Position numbers and translations under genes: made by a program. A DNA stretch of 64,000 nucleotides from Pseudomonas paracarnis (lineage in GTDB: Bacteria > Pseudomonadota > Gammaproteobacteria > Pseudomonadales > Pseudomonadaceae). Shown piece by piece: positions 26,514-34,265 of this stretch. Below the pieces are notes generated by a model, which was not told where the DNA came from, did no database searches, and worked only from the letters and a program-made list of their open reading frames with translations. The first letter of the stretch is position 1. Each line of letters opens with the position of its first letter. The DNA lies in NCBI RefSeq assembly GCF_904063055.1, contig NZ_CAJFCN010000016.1:25788-89787 (forward strand). Reading direction: 5' to 3'.

Positions 26514-27362
26514 TCACTTGAATTCCACGGGAAAACCAATCGCCGGTTCTGGCAGATCCACGCCAAACCACTGCTTGAACGAGGCTTTATAGGTGGGGAA
26601 CTCCACACCGGTCATGGCTTCGTGCAGCGCGGTATTGACGAAGTTCAACCAGTCCTGGTCGCCGCGCTTGACCGCGCAGGCGTAGGTTTGCGGGCTCCAG
26701 GCGTAGGTGGGGCTGCGGTAGCGGCCAGGGTTCTGCACCATCAGGTATTTGACCGAGGACTGATCGGTGGCGGCGGCATCGGCGCGACCTGAGTTCACGG
26801 CCTGGTACATCAAGTCGACACTGTCGTACTGGTCGACCTTGGCCTTGGGCAGCGCCTGGTGCACCAACTCTTCGGCGTATACGTTTTGCAGCACTGCCAC
26901 GGTAACGTCATCACCTGCGGCTTGGAGATCTTCGATTTCCTTGTACTTGCTGTTGTTGGGCAGCAGCAGGCCGACGCCTTCCCGGTAGTACGGCAGGGTG
27001 AAGGCCACCTGCTGCGCACGGCTGGCGGTGACGGTGATGAACTGGCAGCTCATGTCGACCTTGTCGGTGAGCAGGTTGGGAATACGTGCATCGGACGACT
27101 GCACCACAAACTCCACCTTGCTCGGGTCATTGAACAAGCCTTTGGCCACGATGCGGCCGATGTCGATATCAAATCCCTGCAACTTGCCATCCGCTCCCTG
27201 GAAGTGCCACGGCGCATTGGTACTGCCTGTACCTACGATCAAGTGCCCACGCTTGAGCACATCATCGAGCTTGCTGTCCGCCGCCTGCACCAGGCTGGCG
27301 AAGGAAGCCGATGCAGCGACGAGAAAAACACACGCTTTGAATACGGAAGGTCGGTGATGCAT
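26514..27362 (-). CDS. Periplasmic binding protein of the amino-acid-type importer
   Basis: The 282-residue protein is a family-3 solute-binding protein. The ATG at 27362 gives a good signal peptide (MHHRPSVFKACVFLVAASAS, cleavage near VQAAD). Later motifs are RGHLIVGTGSTNAPWHF, GFDIDIGRIVAKGLF and VTASRAQQVAFTLPYYREG. It sets the specificity of the importer. The long open frame upstream of 27362 is not coding. Because the downstream genes encode a deaminase and KDG kinase, an amino sugar acid such as D-glucosaminate is a plausible ligand. Confidence 0.92.
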   Translation of the reverse strand: MHHRPSVFKACVFLVAASASFASLVQAADSKLDDVLKRGHLIVGTGSTNAPWHFQGADGKLQGFDIDIGRIVAKGLFNDPSKVEFVVQSSDARIPNLLTDKVDMSCQFITVTASRAQQVAFTLPYYREGVGLLLPNNSKYKEIEDLQAAGDDVTVAVLQNVYAEELVHQALPKAKVDQYDSVDLMYQAVNSGRADAAATDQSSVKYLMVQNPGRYRSPTYAWSPQTYACAVKRGDQDWLNFVNTALHEAMTGVEFPTYKASFKQWFGVDLPEPAIGFPVEFK

Positions 27363-27393
27363 GACAAGCACTCCAGGGATTGTGTATTCCGCT

Positions 27394-27410
27394 ATACCGG
27401 AACTTGGTAT
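27394..27410. promoter_or_regulatory. Candidate IclR operator upstream of the importer operon
   Basis: ATACC-GGAACTT-GGTAT is a 5-7-5 inverted repeat. It lies inside a larger inverted pair, TATTCCG (27385-27391) and CGGAATA (27418-27424). It would fall just after the predicted start of transcription, a good position for a repressor. The link to the IclR protein is inference. Confidence 0.4.
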
Positions 27411-27426
27411 GTAACAACGGAATAGA

Positions 27427-27443
27427 CAGCAGAAAGTGTGCCA
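27427..27443 (-). promoter_or_regulatory. Sigma-54 (-24/-12) promoter for the importer operon
   Basis: On the minus strand the site reads TGGCACACTTTCTGCTG, with GG and GC exactly ten bases apart and a full TGGCAC half. It lies about 65 bp upstream of the binding-protein ATG in the correct direction. Amino acid importers in Pseudomonas are often sigma-54-dependent. Confidence 0.6.
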
Positions 27444-27688
27444 CAGACGCTGGAGGAAACCTATGGGGGTAATAAATGCGTTAGGGATCAGCGTGATAGC
27501 GATTGCAGAGATAAACAGCGTTGCGCCGTCGTCGCATGGCAGTGCTACGCAACGCCCCACAACGGTGTTACAGCGCACCTAGACGGGTCGAGTGCAAGTG
27601 ACGCGCACCTGTGAAGGTTGACAGTAGACGGTGACGACCCTCCGGCTTAGCGTGAGCAAAAACCAACACGGCAGGCAGGAGGATCAAC

Positions 27689-28168
27689 ATGGGAGTCGCC
27701 ACGCGCAGAATTTCCAGCGCCCAAGGGTTCAATCGGGTACTGAACACACCGCGCCCGGTGTTTATTCTTTTTTTTTCAGAGCACTGCCCCGCTTGCGCGC
27801 AGGCATGCCACTTATTCGAACAGACCGCGTGGAAGCATCCCTGGATAGTCAACCTGTTACTCGACTGCGCCCATACGCCGAGGCACCCTGACGTGACGGG
27901 CACCCCGACGCTGCTGATCTACCTGAAGGGGGCCGTGGTAGAACGGCTCAAAGGCTTCGGCCCCGTTGAAGAACAAGAACAGTGCGTAAAAGACATCTTC
28001 AGCCGTTATGACCTGAGCAAGGGCGCAAGTGCACTTGCGTCACCCGGCGCTCTTCCACTTCAGCCACGGTCAAACGCCAGCCTTCATGCTCCAGGCTATC
28101 GCCCACCGCCGGCAGGCGGTCGAGCAGGCTCATCACCAACCCCGCCAAGGTTTGATAGTCCTCGGTAG
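27689..28168 (+). CDS. Thioredoxin-like protein with an unusual C-terminal extension
   Basis: The first 108 residues form a thioredoxin fold: PVFILFFSEHCPACAQA contains a CPAC motif (residues 33-36), and GTPTLLIYLKG supplies the cis-proline after the second strand pair. It should act as a cytoplasmic thiol oxidoreductase; no signal peptide is visible. AGGAGG lies six bases before the ATG. Residues 104-159 are read from the antisense of the terC 3' end, are rich in Pro, Ala and Ser, and match no domain. The stop of the ancestral gene has probably been lost and translation continues into the neighbour. Confidence 0.7.
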   Translation: MGVATRRISSAQGFNRVLNTPRPVFILFFSEHCPACAQACHLFEQTAWKHPWIVNLLLDCAHTPRHPDVTGTPTLLIYLKGAVVERLKGFGPVEEQEQCVKDIFSRYDLSKGASALASPGALPLQPRSNASLHAPGYRPPPAGGRAGSSPTPPRFDSPR

Positions 28169-29567
28169 CCGCAGCCTTGAAGCCCGTACGCTGACGCAGC
28201 AGGTTGAGGTTCAAGGCACCATTGGCACGGAAACCATCGCCGTCCTCGACTATGTCCGGCCCTTCGATTTCGCTGGCATCGGGCAATTCACCGGCGATGG
28301 ATTCCAGAATATCCGTCATGCTCAATACACCCATGAAGTCGCCGAATTCGTTGATCACGAAAGCAATGTGGGTGGACTCCTGGCGCATCTGCTCCAAGGC
28401 GTTGAGGATCGAAAAGCTTTCCAGCAGGTTGATCGCCCGACGCGCCAAGTGCGCAAGGTTCGGCTCGTTGCCAGCCAGGTATTCCTTGAGCAGTTCTTTC
28501 TTGTGTACAAAGCCCAAAGGCTCATCCACTGCACCGTTACGGATCAACGGCAGACGCGAGTAGGACGAGTGCATCAGTTTCAGACGCGTCGTCTCGGGGT
28601 CGTCCGCCAGGTCGATACAGTCAACCTTGGCCCTTGGGGTCATCAGGGTGCGAATCGGCCGCTCGGCCAGTTGCAGCACACCGCTGATCATCACCCGTTC
28701 GCGTCGATCAAACAGCGGCCCCTGCGCAGCATCCGGCTCGCCCAGCAGGTCAGCCACGTCTTCACCCACTTCTTCCACCGCCAGGCTGCGGCCGCCCAAC
28801 AAGCGCATCACCGCATGGGCGGTACGCTCACGCACCGGCAACACGCCCTGCGCCGATTTCTTGCGACGGGCTCGGGCGATCTGGTTGAACACCTCGATCA
28901 GAATCGAGAAGCCAATGGCCGCGTACAGGTAGCCCTTGGGAATATGGAAACCCAGGCCTTCGGCGGTCAGGGCGAAACCGATCATCATCAGGAAGCCCAG
29001 GCACAGCATGATCACGGTGGGGTGCGCATTGACGAAACGGGTCAGCGGCTTGCTCGCCACGATCATCAGGCCGATGGACACGATCACGGCGATCATCATC
29101 ACCGCCAGCTCGTCGACCATGCCCACGGCGGTAATCACCGCATCGAGGGAGAACACCGCATCCAGCACCACGATTTGCGCGACGATCGGCCAGAACATCG
29201 CGTAAGCCACATTGCCCTTGTGCTGCGCCACATGGCCTTCAAGGCGCTCATGCAATTCCATGGTGGCCTTGAACAGCAGGAATATACCGCCGAACAGCAT
29301 GATCAGGTCACGGCCCGAGAAGCTCTTGTCGAACACCTCGAACAGCGGCTGGGTCAGGGTCACCAACCAGGAAATACTCGCCAACAGGCCCAGGCGCATC
29401 AGCAGCGCCAGGGATAAACCGATCAAACGTGCACGGTCACGCTGCTCCGGTGGCAGCTTGTCCGCCAGGATCGCGATAAACACCAGGTTGTCGATACCCA
29501 GCACCAGTTCCAGCACAATCAAGGTCGCAAGGCCGAGCCAGGCCGTAGGATCCGCTAACCATTCCAT
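27999..29567 (-). CDS. TerC-family membrane protein with CBS and CorC-associated domains (YegH/YoaE type)
   Basis: The 522-residue protein has a TerC domain with about seven membrane helices (residues 1-240) including ELVLGIDNLVFIAILADKLP and VLDAVFSLDAVITAVGM, whose acidic residues are thought to carry metal. A cytoplasmic part follows with a CBS pair (about 300-430, MTPRAKVDCIDL) and a CorC/HlyC domain (about 440-515). TerC proteins are linked to manganese or calcium export. Its 3' end overlaps the convergent thioredoxin-like gene by 170 bp. No yybP-ykoY riboswitch pattern was recognised upstream. Confidence 0.9.
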   Translation of the reverse strand: MEWLADPTAWLGLATLIVLELVLGIDNLVFIAILADKLPPEQRDRARLIGLSLALLMRLGLLASISWLVTLTQPLFEVFDKSFSGRDLIMLFGGIFLLFKATMELHERLEGHVAQHKGNVAYAMFWPIVAQIVVLDAVFSLDAVITAVGMVDELAVMMIAVIVSIGLMIVASKPLTRFVNAHPTVIMLCLGFLMMIGFALTAEGLGFHIPKGYLYAAIGFSILIEVFNQIARARRKKSAQGVLPVRERTAHAVMRLLGGRSLAVEEVGEDVADLLGEPDAAQGPLFDRRERVMISGVLQLAERPIRTLMTPRAKVDCIDLADDPETTRLKLMHSSYSRLPLIRNGAVDEPLGFVHKKELLKEYLAGNEPNLAHLARRAINLLESFSILNALEQMRQESTHIAFVINEFGDFMGVLSMTDILESIAGELPDASEIEGPDIVEDGDGFRANGALNLNLLRQRTGFKAAATEDYQTLAGLVMSLLDRLPAVGDSLEHEGWRLTVAEVEERRVTQVHLRPCSGHNG

Positions 29568-30001
29568 TTATAAATTCTCTGTCTTTAAAGTGTTCAGAAC
29601 GCCGGGCACGGCAAAGTGCGGTCATACGACCGAGACAAGGTTAGTTGACGGAATACGGGGTGCTTCAGCGGGAACAGCGACAGCGGTTGTCTTGGGGAAA
29701 GACGACTGGGAGGCTCCGAGAGGGTGTTCATGCAAGTCCTGAAATGACAAAAGGACTTGAATCCTACATTTGAAATACAAATTTCCTACAGCGCAAAACT
29801 ATTACAAAACCTGTAGCCCCTATCAGAAGCACACCAATACTTGTGGGAGCTGGCTTGCCTGCGATGCAGGCACCTCGGTGTTGATCGTTCCCACGCTCCG
29901 CGTGGGAATGCCGCCTTTGACGCTCCGCGTCCCACCCGCGCAAGGGTGACGCGGAGCGTCACAGGATGCGTTCCCACGCTGGAGCGTGGGAACGATCTGT
30001 A
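29568..30001. other. Gap between terC and the SorC regulator: leader plus repeats
   Basis: Bases 29568-29780 hold the 5' leader of terC, with a small hairpin CGGTCATACGACCG near 29622. From 29842 to 29864 there is a single REP core (TGTGGGAGCTGGCTTGCC followed by TGCGAT). A four-hairpin repeat fills the rest. No gene is supported here. Confidence 0.6.
29883..29997. repeat. Four-hairpin repeat, copy e
   Basis: The outer arms are GATCGTTCCCACGC and GCGTGGGAACGATC. The inner hairpins are GACGCTCCGCGTC and GTGACGCGGAGCGTCAC. The right-hand outer hairpin has an extra base (CCCACGCTGGAGCGTGGG) yet stays fully paired. It ends 5 bp from the stop of the SorC gene. Confidence 0.9.
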
Positions 30002-30982
30002 TCAGGTTTTACGAGTGGCATCGTCCAGCGCCAGGATAGTGTGGGCGTTGGTGACGGTGGTCGCCAGCGTATTGATCACTCCCGAGCGCAACGCCCCCAA
30101 GGTCGCCGCCGCCTTGGTGTTCTCACTGGCAATCGCCACCACATCCGGGATGCGAAACAGCTCCTGCACCGTCAACCCGATCACGCGCCCCTGGATGGCG
30201 TTGACCGCCGGCTGGCCGTGAATGTCGATAAAGTCATAGCCCATCATGTCGCCCACAGTGCCAGACAGGCGCGCCTGGGCGATTTCCTGGGGCGAAAACC
30301 AGCCCATGCGCACCATGTTGCTGTTCTCGCTCATGTCGCCGATGCCGATCAAGGCAATGTCAGCGCGGCGTGCGCGGTCAAGGGTGGAGCGCACCGTGTC
30401 GTTGTTGATCAGCACCCCGCGCAGCTCGGGGTTGGCCACCAGCGCTGGGGCGTAGAGGCTTTCACTTTCGCCCCCAAAGCGCAGGGCCAGGCGCCGGCAG
30501 ATGTGGTCAGGGTTCATGTATTCACCGGCCTTGAGCGAACCGCCGATGGCACACACGAAGGTGCAGTTGCGGGTCACCGGCAGAAACACGTTATCGGCCA
30601 CCGCGCCGACGTTACGCCCCATGCCCACCGCAACGATCATGCCGTCGCCCAGGGTCTTGTTGAGGTAGTTGGCCACCAGGCTGGCGACCGCCGAGCGCTG
30701 GGTGTCGGGGTCGCTGTGGTCGACCGCAATCAAGGCGCGGTCGAGCTTGAAGCGCTCCACCAGTGCCCGTTCCAGCTCGTTGTTCATTGCCGGGTGCTGC
30801 AGCACGCGCACCTCGACAATCCCTTCATCGCGCGCGCGCTTGAGCAGGCGGCTGACTTTTGCCCGCGACAGGTCAAAACGCTTGGCAATGGCCTCCTGAG
30901 TGACGTTCTCAAGGTAATAGAGCATCGCCACTTCGGTCATCTGATCGATATCACTGGCCATGCGCTGGGTACTGTCACTCAT
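30002..30982 (-). CDS. SorC/DeoR-type sugar-binding transcriptional regulator
   Basis: The 326-residue protein has an N-terminal HTH (VAMLYYLENVTQEAIAKRFD, then SRAKVSRLLKRARDEGIV) and the SorC sugar-phosphate-binding domain with VGMGRNVGAVADNV and IGIGDMSENSN. I chose the ATG at 30982 (MSDSTQRMASDID); a start nine codons upstream is possible. It lies next to a tetritol-type gene set and probably responds to a tetrulose phosphate. Four TGATCA motifs in the divergent promoter region are candidate operators. Confidence 0.9.
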   Translation of the reverse strand: MSDSTQRMASDIDQMTEVAMLYYLENVTQEAIAKRFDLSRAKVSRLLKRARDEGIVEVRVLQHPAMNNELERALVERFKLDRALIAVDHSDPDTQRSAVASLVANYLNKTLGDGMIVAVGMGRNVGAVADNVFLPVTRNCTFVCAIGGSLKAGEYMNPDHICRRLALRFGGESESLYAPALVANPELRGVLINNDTVRSTLDRARRADIALIGIGDMSENSNMVRMGWFSPQEIAQARLSGTVGDMMGYDFIDIHGQPAVNAIQGRVIGLTVQELFRIPDVVAIASENTKAAATLGALRSGVINTLATTVTNAHTILALDDATRKT

Positions 30983-31045
30983 GGGGACGGGCTTCCGTTT
31001 CGGCGTCAAAGGCGCATTCTCCCGACTCTTGCCCTGCGCCGTCCA

Positions 31046-31507
31046 CTACTGATGCCCATCGCGCTCGATCGCATTGATGCGCTCGACCTTGGCCCCGGAC
31101 CGCGCCGCTTCGAACTCCGAGGCCAAAAACGCACTGACGATGCTTTTGGCCAACTCCGCACCGATGACCCGCGCACCGATGGAGAGGATTTGCGCATCGT
31201 TGCTCTTGCGCGCCCGCTCCGCAGAGTAGGTGTCATGGGCCTGGGCCGCACGGATGCCCAGAACTTTGTTGGCCGAGATGGCCATGCCTATGCCGGTGCC
31301 GCATACCAGCACGCCGAGGCGCTGTTGCCCGGCATTGATGGCGGTGGCCACGGCCAGAGCGATGTCCGGGTACAGCACCGGCGCCGTTGAATGCGTACCG
31401 AAGTCGGTGACCGGGTACCCCAACGCCTCGATATGGCGCTTCAACAACTCTTTGAGCTCAAAACCTGCTTCATCGCATCCGATAGCCACCGGGAAAGGTG
31501 TGTTCAT
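31046..31507 (-). CDS. RpiB/LacAB-family isomerase, probable D-erythrulose-4-phosphate isomerase
   Basis: The 153-residue protein is of the RpiB family with the catalytic Cys69 in VLVCGTGIGMAI. Two residues differ from E. coli ribose-5-phosphate isomerase B: the DH pair near the N-terminus is Asp12-Glu13 (GCDEAGFELK), and the His that opens the sugar ring (His99 in E. coli, as I recall) is Ser102 (ARKSNDAQ). Loss of the ring-opening His fits an open-chain four-carbon substrate. With the neighbouring dehydrogenases and DhaKL it would turn D-erythrulose 4-phosphate into D-erythrose 4-phosphate. The start at 31507 (MNTPFPVAIG) is preferred over one five codons earlier. Confidence 0.85.
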   Translation of the reverse strand: MNTPFPVAIGCDEAGFELKELLKRHIEALGYPVTDFGTHSTAPVLYPDIALAVATAINAGQQRLGVLVCGTGIGMAISANKVLGIRAAQAHDTYSAERARKSNDAQILSIGARVIGAELAKSIVSAFLASEFEAARSGAKVERINAIERDGHQ

Positions 31508-31522
31508 GGCGCCAAACTCCAC

Positions 31523-31715
31523 TGATCAAATGATCACTTAGTGAAATATCTCTCACTCATTTCGCAAGCATTCACCCCTTACTGTCAAGCGAGATTTAAC
31601 TGACCTGCCAGTCAAAGCCCTATACCAAGGCAATAACCGCGTCAAAGATGAGAATCACACCTTTTAATTGAAAGAGATTGACTGATCAGAATTTCATTTG
31701 ATACACATATGATCA
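31523..31715. promoter_or_regulatory. Divergent control region with four TGATCA motifs
   Basis: TGATCA occurs at 31523, 31531, 31683 and 31710. The first two lie just before the isomerase start on the leftward side and the last two 50-90 bp before the importer start on the rightward side. The paired arrangement at both ends suits a regulator controlling both directions, probably the SorC protein. This is inference. Confidence 0.45.
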
Positions 31716-31769
31716 CAGCGAAACATGACTGTGCGACCTAATAAGAATTCACAGCACGAGGACACGCCG

Positions 31770-33257
31770 ATGGCCACGCCATTACTGCTCCAGGCTGAAC
31801 ATGTCGCCAAGGCTTACGCCGGGGTGCCAGCCCTGCGCGACGGGCGCCTTTCTCTGCGCGCCGGCAGCGTCCACGCCCTGTGCGGCGGCAACGGTGCCGG
31901 CAAGTCGACCTTCCTGAGCATCCTGATGGGCATCACCCAGCGTGACGCCGGCAGCATTGTGCTCAACGGCGCACCGGTGCAGTTCAATCGCCCGAGTGAA
32001 GCCTTGGCCGCGGGGATCGCAATGATCACCCAGGAGCTCGAACCCATCCCCTACATGACCGTCGCCGAAAACATCTGGCTGGGCCGCGAACCGCGCCGCG
32101 CCGGTTGCATCGTCGACAGCAAGGCCCTCAATCGCCGCACCCGCGAACTGCTCGAAAGCCTGGAGTTCGACGTCGACGCCACCAGCCCCATGCACCGCTT
32201 GAGCGTGGCGCAGATGCAACTGGTGGAAATCGCCAAGGCGTTCAGCCATGACTGCCAGGTGATGATCATGGACGAGCCCACCTCGGCCATCGGCGAGCGC
32301 GAGGCCGAAACCCTGTTCAAGGCGATTCGCCGCCTTACCGCACGCGGTGCCGGCATCGTGTACGTGTCCCATCGACTGAGCGAACTGGCGCAGATCGCCG
32401 ATGACTACAGCATCTTCCGTGATGGCGCCTTTGTGGAAAGCGGGCGCATGGCCGATATCGACCGCGACCACCTGGTGCGCGGCATTGTCGGCCAGGAACT
32501 GACGCGCATCGACCACAAGGTGGGCCGCGAATGCGCGGCCAGCACCTGCCTGCAGGTCGACAACCTGAGCCGCAACGGTGAGTTCCACGACATCAGCCTG
32601 CAACTGCGCCGTGGCGAGATCCTCGGCATTTATGGGTTGATGGGCTCCGGGCGCAGTGAATTCCTCAATTGCATCTACGGCCTGACCGTGGCGGATGCCG
32701 GCAGCGTTACCTTGCAAGGCAAGCCCATGCCCATCGGGCAGCCCAAGGCGACCATCGACGCCGGCATGTCGCTGGTCACCGAAGACCGCAAGGACAGCGG
32801 CCTGGTGCTGACCGGCAGCATCCTGTCGAACATTGCACTGTCGGCCTATAAGCGCTTGTCGAGTTGGTCGCTGATCAACGCACGCAAAGAGGCGCAACTG
32901 GCCGAGGAGATGGTCAAGCGCCTGCAGATCAAGACCAGTTCCCTGGAGCTGCCGGTGGCGTCCATGAGCGGCGGCAACCAGCAAAAGGTGGTGCTCGCCA
33001 AATGCCTGTCCACGGAACCGGTGTGCCTGCTCTGCGATGAACCCACCCGCGGCATCGACGAAGGCGCCAAACAGGAGATCTACCACCTGCTCGACCAGTT
33101 TGTGCGGGCCGGTGGCGCAGCCATTGTGGTGTCGTCAGAAGCACCGGAACTGCTGCACTTGAGCGACCGCATCGCCGTCTTCAAAGGTGGCCGGCTGGTC
33201 ACTATCAGCACCGACACCGCCCTTTCCCAGGAAGCCTTGTTGAGTCTTGCCTCATGA
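31770..33257 (+). CDS. Sugar ABC importer ATPase (RbsA/XylG type, two ATPase domains)
   Basis: The 495-residue protein has two ABC domains. The first has Walker A GGNGAGKST; its signature region LSVAQMQLVEIAKAF is typical of sugar importers. The second has MSGGNQQKVVLAKCL and Walker B LLCDEPTRGIDEGAK; its Walker A position reads GLMGSGRSE, as is normal for this class. I chose the ATG at 31770 (MATPLLLQAEH) because CGAGGA lies nine bases upstream. It powers tetritol uptake with the next two genes and overlaps the permease gene by four bases. Confidence 0.93.
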   Translation: MATPLLLQAEHVAKAYAGVPALRDGRLSLRAGSVHALCGGNGAGKSTFLSILMGITQRDAGSIVLNGAPVQFNRPSEALAAGIAMITQELEPIPYMTVAENIWLGREPRRAGCIVDSKALNRRTRELLESLEFDVDATSPMHRLSVAQMQLVEIAKAFSHDCQVMIMDEPTSAIGEREAETLFKAIRRLTARGAGIVYVSHRLSELAQIADDYSIFRDGAFVESGRMADIDRDHLVRGIVGQELTRIDHKVGRECAASTCLQVDNLSRNGEFHDISLQLRRGEILGIYGLMGSGRSEFLNCIYGLTVADAGSVTLQGKPMPIGQPKATIDAGMSLVTEDRKDSGLVLTGSILSNIALSAYKRLSSWSLINARKEAQLAEEMVKRLQIKTSSLELPVASMSGGNQQKVVLAKCLSTEPVCLLCDEPTRGIDEGAKQEIYHLLDQFVRAGGAAIVVSSEAPELLHLSDRIAVFKGGRLVTISTDTALSQEALLSLAS

Positions 33258-34231
33258 ATGCCAAAACCATCGTTGCCCCCGTTACCGCCGCGCCGCGCAA
33301 CCGCCTGCGCCTGTCCCTCGACCGCTTCGGCCTGCCGCTGGTGTTTATCCTGCTGTGCGTGGTAATGGCGTTTTCCAGTGAGTACTTCATGACCTGGCGC
33401 AACTGGATGGACATCCTGCGCCAGACCTCCATCAACGGCATTCTCGCCGTGGGCATGACCTATGTGATCCTGACCAAGGGTATCGACCTGTCGGTGGGGT
33501 CGATCCTGGCGTTCGCCGGGTTGTGCAGCGCCATGGTCGCCACCCAGGGTTATGGCCTGTTGGCGGCGGTCAGCGCAGGGATGTTTGCCGGCGCGATGCT
33601 CGGGGTGGTCAATGGTTTCATGATCGCCAACCTGTCGATCCCGCCGTTCGTGGCCACCCTCGGCATGCTCAGCATCGCGCGGGGCATGACCTTTATTCTC
33701 AACGACGGCAGCCCGATCACCGACCTGCCCGACGCCTACCTGGCCCTCGGCATCGGCAAGGTCGGCCCGGTGGGCGTGCCGATCATCATCTTCGCCGTGG
33801 TCGCGCTTATTTTCTGGATGGTGCTGCGCTACACCACCTACGGCCGTTATGTGTATGCGGTGGGCGGCAATGAAAAAAGCGCACGCACCTCCGGCATTGG
33901 CGTGCGCAAGGTGATGTTCTCGGTGTACGTGGTCTCGGGCCTGCTCGCCGGGTTGGCCGGCGTGGTGCTGTCGGCACGCACTACCTCTGCGCTGCCCCAG
34001 GCCGGGGTTTCCTATGAGCTGGACGCGATTGCCGCGGTGGTGATCGGCGGCACCAGCCTGTCGGGCGGTACCGGCAGCATTGTCGGCACCTTGTTCGGGG
34101 CCCTGTTGATCGGCGTGATCAACAACGGCCTGAACCTGCTCGGCGTGTCCTCCTATTACCAGCAGGTCGCCAAGGGCCTGATCATTGTGTTCGCAGTACT
34201 GATCGACGTGTGGCGCAAGAAGAAACGCTGA
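33254..34231 (+). CDS. Sugar ABC importer permease (RbsC type)
   Basis: The 325-residue, highly hydrophobic protein has about eight to ten membrane segments. RbsC-family motifs are MTYVILTKGIDLSVGSILAF, IPPFVATLGMLSIARGMTFI and AVVIGGTSLSGGTGSIVGTL. Its ATG overlaps the ATPase stop (ATGA). It should form the channel as a homodimer, as other RbsC-type permeases do. Confidence 0.93.
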   Translation: MNAKTIVAPVTAAPRNRLRLSLDRFGLPLVFILLCVVMAFSSEYFMTWRNWMDILRQTSINGILAVGMTYVILTKGIDLSVGSILAFAGLCSAMVATQGYGLLAAVSAGMFAGAMLGVVNGFMIANLSIPPFVATLGMLSIARGMTFILNDGSPITDLPDAYLALGIGKVGPVGVPIIIFAVVALIFWMVLRYTTYGRYVYAVGGNEKSARTSGIGVRKVMFSVYVVSGLLAGLAGVVLSARTTSALPQAGVSYELDAIAAVVIGGTSLSGGTGSIVGTLFGALLIGVINNGLNLLGVSSYYQQVAKGLIIVFAVLIDVWRKKKR

Positions 34232-34265
34232 AGAACGACCCATAACAATAACCGGAGTTCTACTT

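Noticed and set aside
29568..29780. Possible manganese riboswitch (yybP-ykoY) in the terC leader
   Set aside because: I looked for the GGGGAGTAG-like core and its paired stems on the coding strand and did not find them.
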